From contig OZ244148.1 of the NCBI GenBank assembly GCA_965216255.1, positions 4,154,001 through 4,218,000 of the forward strand: a DNA stretch of 64,000 nt, given 5' to 3'. The notes beneath the pieces were generated by a model. That model had not been told where the DNA came from, did no database searches, and saw only the letters and a list, made by a program, of their open reading frames with translations. The DNA comes from G965216255 sp965216255 (GTDB lineage Bacteria; Bacteroidota; Rhodothermia; Rhodothermales; Bin80). Positions within the stretch are counted from its first letter, which is position 1. Every line of letters begins with the position of its first letter. Positions 56,829-64,000 of this stretch are shown one piece after another. A program made the position numbers and the translations under genes.

Positions 56829-57554
56829 ATGTCGGAGAGCCTGGATGTTCTGGCCATTGCCGCACACCCGGACGATGTGGAGCTCAACGCTGGTGGCACC
56901 CTCTGCCTGCTGGCGCGGAAGGGTTATCGCACCGGCATTGTGGACCTGACGAGAGGAGAGCTGGGCTCACGGGGGACGCGCGAGGGGCGCGAGCGGGAGG
57001 CCGCCGCCGCCGCCGGGATCCTCGGCGTCGCTACCAGGAAAAACCTGGGTATCCCGGACGGGAACATAGCCCTGTCGCAGGAAAACAGGCGCAAGCTCAT
57101 AACGGTGCTGCGGCGCTACAGGCCGCGCGTAGTGCTTACGCATCCGACACTCTGTCGGCACCCTGACCACACGCAGGCCGCTATGCTGACCATTGAAGCC
57201 TGCTATTACAGCGGGCTCAGCAAGATTCCGTCTGGACCGGGGGCAGGCGCCGCCCCGTGGCGCCCGCAGCATGTGCTGCATTACGAAGAGGTGTTGCCCA
57301 TGGAACCGACGTTTGTAGTGGACGTGACGCCTACTTGGGAGCAGCGCATGCGCGCGCTTGAGGCCTTTGCCTCCCAGTTCTACAATCCAGACCAACCGGG
57401 GCCGGAGACGTATATTTCCGATCCCGCATTCCTTCGGTGGGTCGAGGCGCGCGCAAGTGCCCTGGGCTTCTCAATAGGGGCTCGCTACGGCGAAGCATTC
57501 AAATACCGCGGGACACTTCCGGTCGCGGACCCCGCGCTATTGCTGGCTCCGTAG
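56829..57554 (+). CDS. bshB1: Bacillithiol biosynthesis deacetylase BshB1
   Basis: 241 residues. LmbE-like zinc hydrolase: LAIAAHPDDVELNAGGTL (A-H-P-D-D zinc motif), VDLTRGELGSRGTREGRERE, LGIPDGNIALSQENRRKL, HPTLCRHPDHTQAAML, YEEVLPMEPTFVVDVTPTW. This subgroup deacetylates GlcNAc-malate in bacillithiol synthesis, a low-molecular-weight thiol known in Firmicutes and Bacteroidota. It starts directly after leuS and is probably cotranscribed. Confidence 0.93.
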   Translation: MSESLDVLAIAAHPDDVELNAGGTLCLLARKGYRTGIVDLTRGELGSRGTREGREREAAAAAGILGVATRKNLGIPDGNIALSQENRRKLITVLRRYRPRVVLTHPTLCRHPDHTQAAMLTIEACYYSGLSKIPSGPGAGAAPWRPQHVLHYEEVLPMEPTFVVDVTPTWEQRMRALEAFASQFYNPDQPGPETYISDPAFLRWVEARASALGFSIGARYGEAFKYRGTLPVADPALLLAP

Positions 57555-58204
57555 TCGTCCATGCGGAACATCCATGGTTCGGGCTGCGATACAGCAAGCG
57601 CGCCACCCTGTGCGCGGAAAGCGAATGAGCGTTTCCCGCATTTTTTGAAGGAACAGGTGGATGCCATTGTCTGCGCCATGGCGCAGACGAGGCAGGGCAA
57701 AGGCTCGGGCCACAGGCGCACGCATTTCACGAGCCGGAAGCCAGGCGATCCAGAGCCTGCTCTCTATGCGGTTGCTGCACGAGCGTGTACGCCCCGTAGG
57801 TGTCATCAGGAAGCCCACCTGCTCTCCGCCTTCCAGCCGTCCTGTACCCATCGGCACACCTGTAGCTGCCGCTGACCTGTACTTCACCGGACGTTTACGG
57901 CGTAGGCGGTAGATCCCGGTAACGCCTCCCCCGGCATGTGGATCGGTCTGCTGACGCGGCAAAGGCGGCTTCCGAAAGGGAATTAGTGATTGACCGAATA
58001 CTCTCTTTTTTCGGCCTCGAATGCACCGGCACGGTCGTTTTTTGAGTTCGTTGACGGTCCGCTTCGAGTGTTTCGGCCATGCTGGCGTCTCTTGCGTGCG
58101 CGCACGGGCAGTTTGCGGCTCGAAGGGCGTTGTGTTCCTATCGGAAGGGCATACGTGTCCCTTGGAGCCTGCGATTGGGACCTTTCTGCGAGGTGGTAGC
58201 GGGC
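57555..58204. other. Gene-free stretch between bshB1 and the ISNCY-type element
   Basis: Several open frames on both strands carry no recognisable motif and differ between frames as expected of non-coding GC-rich DNA. It may contain decayed sequence or the left end of the ISNCY-type element; no inverted repeat was found. Confidence 0.45.
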
Positions 58205-59638
58205 CTACGCCGCGCGCTTTCGCCGACGCTTTATTCGTGCCCGTTCCTGGGCGCGCACCAGGCAACCCAGCCGGTGCATGTTGACTGCCAGCACGGACAG
58301 GCTCACCATCAGCGCGAAGTTCTCCGGACTCTTCTCCCGCACCAGCGCACCGCCCCGAAGTCCGAAATTGGCCAGACACGACTCGACGGCCGGGTGCTGC
58401 CGCCGCGCTGCCTTGAACGCAGGCGCGCGCTCCCGCGCACGCTCCGCCAGAGAAAGCTTGCCCTTCTTCGGAAGCGCATTGAGCGCCAGCCGAGCATCCA
58501 ATGCTTTTCGATTCTTCAAGCTGTGAAAGCCCCGGTCAAAACTGCACGCATTGAACTCTGGAAAAGCCGCCTGCACCGCGTCAATGATCGCTACCGCCAC
58601 CTCTACATCTGATGTGTCCCACAGGATGTGATAAGCCAAAATGAACCGGTGCTCATCTTCTACCAGTGCGACCGGAAGGCCCAGCTCGGCCAGCACGCCC
58701 GCCTTGCCTTTGCTGATCCAACGCGTATGTGGCTTGTGGATGGAAAACACTTTCTGCGCATGTGGAATCTGCTCGCCCAAGAGGATGCGACGCCTTACTT
58801 GATCCACCAACAAGTCCACATAGCGCAAGTAATACGCGATATCCGCTCGCGCCGCCTCCGATTTCTCCACTGTGGCCAAGGCATTTAACAGCGTACGGGC
58901 ACGTGCTGCAGTCTGTGTGCACTGGCGCAAGTACGCCTTCACTCCTTTCGGATTCTGCCGGTAGCGCGGGGCCGTCCGCACCCGGATGAAGGCCTGGTAT
59001 ATCTTCCGCGTGCGATCCGCATGCTTGCGCCAGCCCGGAAGAGCGAATGCCGCAGCCGAGCGTGCACTCACACGTATTAGACCACGAACCGCATCCCAGC
59101 ACAGACCCACATCGGTGGGATAGTGCACATGCGTCTTAACCACCCTGGAATCGCAGCGACCGGCTAGCGCGGTCCCAGACTCTTTTCCAGCCACCTTGTG
59201 CCCCGTCCGCACTATCAATTGGGCCACCTTCCGGACCAGCTTCGGCGTCAAAAGCTGCACGTTGTCCACCAGCCGCTGTCTGCTGTACTTCACCTCGTCA
59301 AACCCGGCATCTCCGTGCCCCAAGAGCTCCCGCAGCAAGAGATCGTTGTTGGCCCGGTACAACAAAGCATCGTAGTCCAGATCCAGGCACTGCTTGACTA
59401 TCGCAAACACGATGACGCGCCATAGATCCATGCCCGGTCGTCCGACATCTTTACGTTTACCCGGCTGAAAGTGCGCCTCCAGAATCGCGAACAAGGCCGT
59501 ACGGGATTCCGCCGTGCAGTAGACGCACTGCAGACCCTTGAGCACCGCACTCATGTCGTCGCGCATTCTCGGGTCTATAGCAATCTCCCCAATCGGCGTA
59601 CTGTCGAGTGCACGGCACTCTGGGACAATCTTGCGCAT
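58205..59638 (-). CDS. ISNCY-type transposase
   Basis: 477 residues, apparently complete. The N-terminal part (DPRMRDDMSAVLKGLQCVYC, GRPGMDLWRVIVFAIVKQCL, DLDYDALLYRANNDLLLREL) and the catalytic part (AGRCDSRVVKTHVHYPTDVG with the first Asp; EDEHRFILAYHI; FNACSFDRGFHSLKNRKALD with another Asp; HPAVESCLANFGLRGGALV with the Glu) match transposases filed as ISNCY. Ends of the element were not identified. An intact IS1595-type gene lies on the other strand just beyond. Confidence 0.85.
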   Translation of the reverse strand: MRKIVPECRALDSTPIGEIAIDPRMRDDMSAVLKGLQCVYCTAESRTALFAILEAHFQPGKRKDVGRPGMDLWRVIVFAIVKQCLDLDYDALLYRANNDLLLRELLGHGDAGFDEVKYSRQRLVDNVQLLTPKLVRKVAQLIVRTGHKVAGKESGTALAGRCDSRVVKTHVHYPTDVGLCWDAVRGLIRVSARSAAAFALPGWRKHADRTRKIYQAFIRVRTAPRYRQNPKGVKAYLRQCTQTAARARTLLNALATVEKSEAARADIAYYLRYVDLLVDQVRRRILLGEQIPHAQKVFSIHKPHTRWISKGKAGVLAELGLPVALVEDEHRFILAYHILWDTSDVEVAVAIIDAVQAAFPEFNACSFDRGFHSLKNRKALDARLALNALPKKGKLSLAERARERAPAFKAARRQHPAVESCLANFGLRGGALVREKSPENFALMVSLSVLAVNMHRLGCLVRAQERARIKRRRKRAA

Positions 59639-59841
59639 GGTTTCCCTGGCGAATGTGAGCTGTTTTGCGCTCTTAAACGCCCAAATCGGCTATACGTCCC
59701 TCAGATTCACCGCCAATTGCAAGATATAACTGATTGTTTATTGAAGATTTAAAGTATTTTCGTACAAGCACGAATTATAAAGAATAGTGAAACCTTCTGT
59801 AAGGTCTGGTATATAAGGTAGCAGATCAAACGGAAAGGATC

Positions 59842-60819
59842 ATGGCTGCCATAAGTGTAGGAATTGCGTCGGGGCGCTACAATCGCCAGGGCATTACGCT
59901 TCTCGAGCTCGCTCAGAAGTTTCCGAACGAGATGTCGGCGCGCACGTGGATAGAATCCGTAATGTGGCCGGACGGCCCGACGTGTCCGCGCTGCGACGGA
60001 CAGAACGTCTACGAGGGGACGCACAAGACGATGCCGTACCGCTGTCGCCCGTGCAAGCGGACGTTCTCGGTGAGAACCGGTTCGGTGCTGGCCGCCTCGA
60101 ACGTGCCGCTACTCAAGTGGGTTTACGCCATTTACATCGAAATGACGAGCCTGAAAGGCGTCTCCAGCATGAAGCTGCACCGGGACATTGGCGTAAGCCA
60201 GCCTACGGCCTGGTTCATGTTGCAGCGCATTCGGGAGGCGTTCCGTACGGACGTATTGCCGGAGTTTGCAGGGCCGGTCGAAGTGGACGAAGCCTATTTC
60301 GGTGGCAAAGAGAAGAACAAGCACGCCAGCAAGAAGCTGAAAGCGGGGCGTGGACCGGTAGGCAAGACGGCCGTTGTGGGCGCGCACGACAGGGCTACCA
60401 ACAGCATATCGGCCCAGGTCGTGCAGCACACGGATGGACAAACGCTCAACGCCTTCGTGGACGGACACGCGATCAAGGGTGCCAAGGTTTATACGGACGG
60501 CTCTTCGGCCTACCGGGGCCGCGCCAATCACGAATACGTCCGGCACTCCGTTGGTGAGTACGTCCGCGGCCAAGCACATACAAATGGCGTTGAGAGTTTT
60601 TGGTCCGTCCTGAAACGTGCCTATCACGGCGTGTATCACCAGCTGTCGCGGAAGCACCTGCAGCGCTACGTGAGCCAGCTTGCCGGTATGTACAACCTGT
60701 GCGACTTGGAGACCATCGACCAAATGCAGCGCGTCGTGGCGGGCATGATCGGGAGGCGGCTTACGTACCGGATGCTAATTGCCGACAACGGTCTGCCGTC
60801 CGGGGCTAGGGCGGCGTAG
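59842..60819 (+). CDS. IS1595-family (ISXO2-like) transposase
   Basis: 325 residues. The N-terminal zinc ribbon PTCPRCDGQNVYEGTHK ... YRCRPCKRTFSVRTGSVLAA (CxxC pairs) is followed by a helix-turn-helix-like region (MKLHRDIGVSQPTAWFMLQR) and the ISXO2-like DDE/DDxN domain: EVDEAYFGGKEKNKHASKKL, GAKVYTDGSSAYRGRANHEY, TNGVESFWSVLKRAYHGVYH. Full length and intact, so it is possibly mobile. An AAAGGA-type ribosome-binding site precedes ATG 59842. Confidence 0.93.
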   Translation: MAAISVGIASGRYNRQGITLLELAQKFPNEMSARTWIESVMWPDGPTCPRCDGQNVYEGTHKTMPYRCRPCKRTFSVRTGSVLAASNVPLLKWVYAIYIEMTSLKGVSSMKLHRDIGVSQPTAWFMLQRIREAFRTDVLPEFAGPVEVDEAYFGGKEKNKHASKKLKAGRGPVGKTAVVGAHDRATNSISAQVVQHTDGQTLNAFVDGHAIKGAKVYTDGSSAYRGRANHEYVRHSVGEYVRGQAHTNGVESFWSVLKRAYHGVYHQLSRKHLQRYVSQLAGMYNLCDLETIDQMQRVVAGMIGRRLTYRMLIADNGLPSGARAA

Positions 60820-60835
60820 AAACCGTAACTTCAGC

Positions 60836-61198
60836 CTAATCATCATTGTTGCTCTGTTTGGGGAATAAGTATCTAGCGAGCAAGTAGGCTGGTGCAAACA
60901 CCGTTGACAGGGCTGTACCCAACAATGCTATAATGACGGCATCGTTCAACTCAAACCAGTCGCATGCGATCCCGCTTAGGGCAATCATTATTGCTACGAC
61001 CACAAGAGAGCAAATGGATATGGTTACGAATTTTCCGGCATATTCATACCTCTTCTTGTTCTTCTGCTCTAATTCCTCGGCCGGGGCATCTCTTAGCCTA
61101 ACGGCAGACTTCAATGCCGCTCTGTTTATCTTCTTTGCCCCTGGATCGGGCGTCTGCCGAGAGGATTCCTCAAAAACGGAAGTCGCGTTTGATGCCAA
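60836..61198 (-). CDS. Small two-helix membrane protein, candidate PanT toxin
   Basis: 120 residues. A charged cytoplasmic N-terminal half (RDAPAEELEQKNKKRYEYAG) is followed by two predicted membrane helices, about residues 52-75 (FVTISICSLVVVAIMIALSG) and 81-108 (DAVIIALLGTALSTVFAPAY), and a short charged tail. It begins 6 nt downstream of the Panacea-domain gene on the same strand. In described PanAT modules a Panacea antitoxin pairs with diverse small toxins, some of them membrane-active; this gene fits that role by size, topology and position. No sequence homolog is recognised, so toxicity is inference. Confidence 0.6.
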   Translation of the reverse strand: MASNATSVFEESSRQTPDPGAKKINRAALKSAVRLRDAPAEELEQKNKKRYEYAGKFVTISICSLVVVAIMIALSGIACDWFELNDAVIIALLGTALSTVFAPAYLLARYLFPKQSNNDD

Positions 61199-61204
61199 GC
61201 TCCT

Positions 61205-61702
61205 TTATCTCTCAACACGTTGCTTAATCAATGCCTTTCGTTTTCTGTATTCTTCTGCCATTAGTGGCTCTGGTATTTGATTGTACCGGAAGTCGAGATC
61301 GAATGTTTTTGCCCAGGCCCCGTCCTCCCAGTGCGTAATCCGAATCAACTGCGTGCCTGTCTTTCCCGCTAATGTGCTGACTATTTGATCGAGCACTTCC
61401 TTATGGGTGTCGCATCGGATCGCACTAGCATCGCCTTCGATGGCTGAACTAGGTATTGAGTCAGATCCATAATGATTGATCGCCTCATACAGAGCCCTGT
61501 TTACGGGGCCAAATTTCCACGCTTCAAACCGTGCTGAAAACAAGGGCTTCTCGTGCTCGCCCAAGTGCTGCATTTGAGCCAGATATAGTAGCTTCTGAAG
61601 CTCAAGTTGCGTGATCGTATACGGCGATTTTTCCAAGATGTATTTGGCGGCATCGAAGATGGAGGGGAGTTGGGCCACGGGAATGGGAGAACTGGTAATC
61701 AC
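61205..61702 (-). CDS. Panacea-domain (DUF4065/SocA-like) protein, candidate PanA antitoxin
   Basis: 165 residues. The Panacea core is clear: FDAAKYILEK, ITQLELQKLLYLAQMQHL, EHEKPLFSARFEAWKFGPVN, RALYEAINHY, and near the end LIRITHWEDGAWAKTF. This is the DUF4065 fold of the antitoxin family that neutralises unrelated toxins and also occurs in GepA/SocA proteins. It is first of a two-gene operon with the small membrane protein. It could also be a phage-type or proteolysis adaptor protein. The region is flanked by IS1595 and by degenerate sequence, suggesting horizontal acquisition. Confidence 0.8.
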   Translation of the reverse strand: MITSSPIPVAQLPSIFDAAKYILEKSPYTITQLELQKLLYLAQMQHLGEHEKPLFSARFEAWKFGPVNRALYEAINHYGSDSIPSSAIEGDASAIRCDTHKEVLDQIVSTLAGKTGTQLIRITHWEDGAWAKTFDLDFRYNQIPEPLMAEEYRKRKALIKQRVER

Positions 61703-61998
61703 GGTTGTGTAGTGGTCTCATGCAGAATTCAGTTCTTAATGTCAAGAACCTATCCGTGTACGAGTACACGGAATTATTGACAGACGTTCCACAAATGTGT
61801 TGGTGATGGCGTGGATATCCGGAAAGTTATTCGGCTGTTCACATCCGTTGCAGCTTGCGACCTACCCGTACGGGCCGTATATTCTCGCTGAATTCATGTG
61901 CGGCAGTGTTCGATCCGTCGGGCACCTGTCAAATACAACAGCCGATGCGAGCGTGGACTGATCATCTGCGTCGGTGAATAGGCAAACGCCGCATCTAG
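61703..61998. other. Intergenic region upstream of the Panacea operon with conserved block
   Basis: No gene is seen. It should carry the promoter of the minus-strand operon. It contains the second copy of the dispersed block and several direct words resembling the region upstream of the 35-kb operon. Confidence 0.5.
61915..61996. promoter_or_regulatory. Dispersed conserved block, copy B
   Basis: GTCGGG, ACCTG, AATACAACAGCC (61932-61943) and CGGTGAATAGGCA (61972-61984), with 28 nt between the two long words exactly as in copy A at 35578-35630. It lies about 215 nt upstream of the Panacea gene start at 61702. Both copies are on the same strand relative to the operon they precede. Confidence 0.5.
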
Positions 61999-62169
61999 CC
62001 GCCGGCTACGAGAGAGGCCAATCGCAAGTCCGACGATTGGGCCAAGACCCCGGCCCGTAATCCGTATTACCGCGGCCAGACACCGGAACAGATCGTTAAA
62101 CGCGTTATGCGCCCGTTGAGCAAGAGCGAAATCAAAGACTTGAAATCGAAGTCGCGCAAAAAATCCTGA
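61999..62169 (+). pseudogene. 3' remnant of a small basic protein of unknown family
   Basis: From just after TAG 61996-61998 the frame is open to TGA 62167-62169 and reads DDWAKTPARNPYYRGQTPEQ, then IVKRVMRPLSKSEIKDLKSK and a basic tail. No ATG lies in the open part, so the 5' end is missing or the start is unusual. The NPYYRGQTPEQ-type segment looks like a real protein C-terminus but I cannot name the family. Confidence 0.4.
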
Positions 62170-63038
62170 ATTGGGCCGCGTTCACTATGCTTTATAATTC
62201 CCTTTCGAAAGGCTCTTTGGCGCTTAGCTCCACCGGGGACCGCTTAGCTTTACCGGAGGCAGCGCGATGGCGGACTATTCCATCAAGGCACGACTCCGCC
62301 CGGCCATGAAGCGGGAGGCAGCCTGTTCCTCACGGAAGCAGGAAGGGATGGGCCACGCCCGGTGGAGCCTTACGAAGCGGGATTAAATGTCGACCAGGTC
62401 GCGCCGCCCCCCCCCCCGATGTCGCGACGATGGCGGGCATCTCGGTGCTCTCGGGCACAAGCGTGCCGGCGTGGAGGTTGTTGGGAAAGCCGGGCCGCCT
62501 TCCATGGAGCCCCAGTGTTTGAATCGGTGCCTTCGCAGCACATATGCGTGCCGGGCGGTAACCGGTGTATCGAGGAGTTGGAATTTGGCGCATCGGGCGC
62601 TCGCCTGGGATGCACTGCAAGGACCTGCCCGTTGTTGCAGCACTTGCGCTGGAAAGGCCGGGCATGCGTATGGTGGTCAACGCACCGGCGCCGCCACGGT
62701 CCGCAGGACTTACCCACCGCTTGCCTGCGGCCCCGACGCTTGGCCCGGGCACACTCGGTGGCTGAATGAGCGTAGACAACGATGCACCTGGTTAGCGCCA
62801 AACGTTCGGCTTTTGGATTACAGCCGGTACACGCTCGGCTCCCGGCGCCATCCTATCGACGGCAGTGAGCCAAACCTTCGGGCGCCGGCTGGAAACCCTC
62901 CAATAAGGGGACACTACGCAGCAAGGGCTCACCTATGCGCGATCTAAGTATGTCAGGGGTCGCTACCGCAGCTAGATGGCCGGCTTTTGCAGCATCGTCG
63001 GGCGTGCGGTATATTCAGTGCTCACTCCATTCGAATCT
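62170..63038. other. Gene-free degenerate region with a poly-C run
   Basis: Overlapping open frames on both strands have no motif I recognise. A run of 11 C lies at 62407-62417, and TTAGCT-CACCGG words repeat near 62225-62255. The last ~70 bp form the upstream region of efp. Confidence 0.45.
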
Positions 63039-63605
63039 GTGGCCTCTACGACGGATTTTCGCAACGGCTTTACGGTAGTCCTGGGCGATGGAATCTGGCA
63101 AATAGTCAAGTTCCAGCACGTCAAACCCGGCAAGGGCGGTGCTTTTGTGCGTTCTACCCTGCGTAACGTTCGTACGGGCCGCGTAGTGGACAAGACGTTT
63201 CGCGCCGGGGAAAAGGTTACGGAGGCACGTGTGGAGCGCCGGGTACACCAGTACCTGTACGAGGACGCGCTGGGCCTGCATTTCATGAATATGGAAGACT
63301 ACGCCCAGTTTGCCCTGCGGCCGGAAATGATTGAAAAACGCGAGTTTCTGAAGGAAGGGGGCATGATCCACATTCTCTTTCATTCTGAAACCGAGGAGCC
63401 GCTGCGAGCCGAGATTCCAAAGAGCGTAGAGCTCGAGGTAGTCCAGGCCGACCCCGGGCTCAAGGGAGATACGGCCACGGGGGCTACCAAGGCGGCGACC
63501 CTTGAGAGCGGCGCAGTGCTGAATGTGCCGCTCTTTGTGCAAGAAGGCGACGTCATTCGTGTGAATACCGATACGGGGGAATATATCACGCGCGTTGCCT
63601 TGTGA
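63039..63605 (+). CDS. efp: Translation elongation factor P
   Basis: 188 residues from GTG 63039, which gives the standard EF-P N-terminus and length; an in-frame ATG at 62976 would add 21 residues unlike the family. Domain I reads STTDFRNGFTVVLGDGIWQI, then FQHVKPGKGGAFVRSTLRNV with the modifiable Lys in the PGKG loop. The C-terminal domain has LNVPLFVQEGDVIRVNTDTG and EYITRV. EF-P relieves ribosome stalling at polyproline. accB follows, a frequent gene pair. Confidence 0.96.
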   Translation: MASTTDFRNGFTVVLGDGIWQIVKFQHVKPGKGGAFVRSTLRNVRTGRVVDKTFRAGEKVTEARVERRVHQYLYEDALGLHFMNMEDYAQFALRPEMIEKREFLKEGGMIHILFHSETEEPLRAEIPKSVELEVVQADPGLKGDTATGATKAATLESGAVLNVPLFVQEGDVIRVNTDTGEYITRVAL

Positions 63606-63643
63606 GCCCCTTGCACTGACGGTTCCAAACGGTTGTTGCTTAC

Positions 63644-64000
63644 ATGGATCTGGCCAGGATACGGGAATTGATCAAGGTTGCCTCAGAGAGTGATGCAGCC
63701 GAGGTTGAGATTGAGGAACACGGCGTGCGCATCGTCGTGCGCAAGAATGCGCCTTCCATGGTGCTTCAGCCACCGCTCATGGTCGCGCAGTACCCACAGA
63801 CCATGATGCCGGCGGGTACGTATGCACCCCCGGCCGCGCTGCCCCCGACGCCGGCTCCTGCGGTTCCGGCACTACAGGAGCCCGTGAAGGAGACGGGCGT
63901 CATTGTTGAGGCACCGACGCCCGGCACGTACTATTCGGCTCCGGCGCCCGATGTGGAAGCATTCGTGTCGATAGGAGACGCAGTGAAGGTCGGGGATACG
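63644..64000 (+). CDS. accB: Biotin carboxyl carrier protein of acetyl-CoA carboxylase (3' end outside window)
   Basis: The first 119 residues are seen. The N-terminal MDLARIRELIKVASESDAAE, then VEIEEHGVRIVVRKNA, matches AccB. A Pro/Ala-rich flexible linker (about residues 45-90) leads to the start of the biotinyl domain (EAPTPGTYYSSAPDVEAFV, SIGDAVKVGDT). The biotin-attachment motif lies past the window end. AccB carries CO2 between AccC and AccAD for malonyl-CoA synthesis. It starts 38 nt after efp. Confidence 0.93.
   Translation, partial: MDLARIRELIKVASESDAAEVEIEEHGVRIVVRKNAPSMVLQPPLMVAQYPQTMMPAGTYAPPAALPPTPAPAVPALQEPVKETGVIVEAPTPGTYYSAPAPDVEAFVSIGDAVKVGDT

Noticed and set aside
57537..58379. 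Minus-strand 280-codon open frame between bshB1 and the ISNCY-type gene
   Set aside because: It overlaps the real transposase gene in another frame, shows no motif, and is Arg-rich as expected for a GC-rich shadow frame.
62330..62947. Overlapping 140-190-codon open frames on both strands near the poly-C run
   Set aside because: They overlap each other on both strands, have no recognisable domain or start signal, and the composition fits chance openings in GC-rich DNA.

Overview
The window reads as a chromosome segment of a moderately GC-rich, IS-laden bacterium of the FCB group, most likely Bacteroidota or Rhodothermota. The basis is a PorZ-like protein with a type IX secretion (T9SS) C-terminal sorting domain, a TonB-dependent receptor with a carboxypeptidase-type regulatory domain directly followed by a DUF4249 lipoprotein, a DUF5916 protein, and BshB1 of bacillithiol synthesis. 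The lineage below phylum is inference. The density of decayed genes and insertion sequences would fit a host-associated or recently bottlenecked lineage.

Layout. (1) 1-6959: 3' part of a giant Calx-beta repeat surface protein with a C-terminal outer-membrane barrel. (2) 7.2-13.2 kb: TonB receptor, DUF4249 lipoprotein, and a DUF5916 gene broken by one nonsense codon. (3) 13.2-15.0 kb: graveyard of IS66-like, resolvase and IS4/DUF4338 fragments, then a 29-bp AT-rich tandem repeat. (4) 15.1-28.95 kb: a second giant Calx-beta/barrel gene of about 4,600 residues. Its signal-peptide part and its repeat part are in different frames, separated exactly by a run of 19 G that encodes a polyglycine linker. 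This is a probable phase-variation switch, OFF in this sequence. Its last 6.9 kb duplicates region 1. (5) 29-34.3 kb: minus-strand remnants of related surface proteins, cut by an IS4-type transposase fragment. (6) 34.3-41 kb: a two-gene small operon, a collagen-like lipoprotein cut by an IS1380-type element, a second degenerate IS1380 copy in tandem, and an intact IS630-type transposase.

(7) 41-57.6 kb is ordinary core genome: PHP phosphoesterase, ribH, PorZ-like protein, tRNA-His, tRNA-Glu, DUF4105 protein, nth, gpmI, sppA, hrcA-grpE-dnaJ, a flavin reductase, leuS and bshB1. (8) 58.2-60.8 kb: ISNCY-type and IS1595-type transposases. (9) 60.8-61.7 kb: a Panacea-domain protein with a small two-helix membrane protein, a candidate PanAT toxin-antitoxin pair. 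(10) 61.7-64 kb: degenerate sequence, then efp and the 5' part of accB.

The most interesting system is the surface-protein locus of regions 1, 4 and 5. It combines a homopolymer switch, near-identical tandem domain repeats, a 6.9-kb paralogous copy 22 kb away and broken relatives on the other strand, the parts expected of a phase- and antigen-varying adhesin family. The motif shared by the promoter sides of the 35-kb and 61-kb small operons is the second lead.
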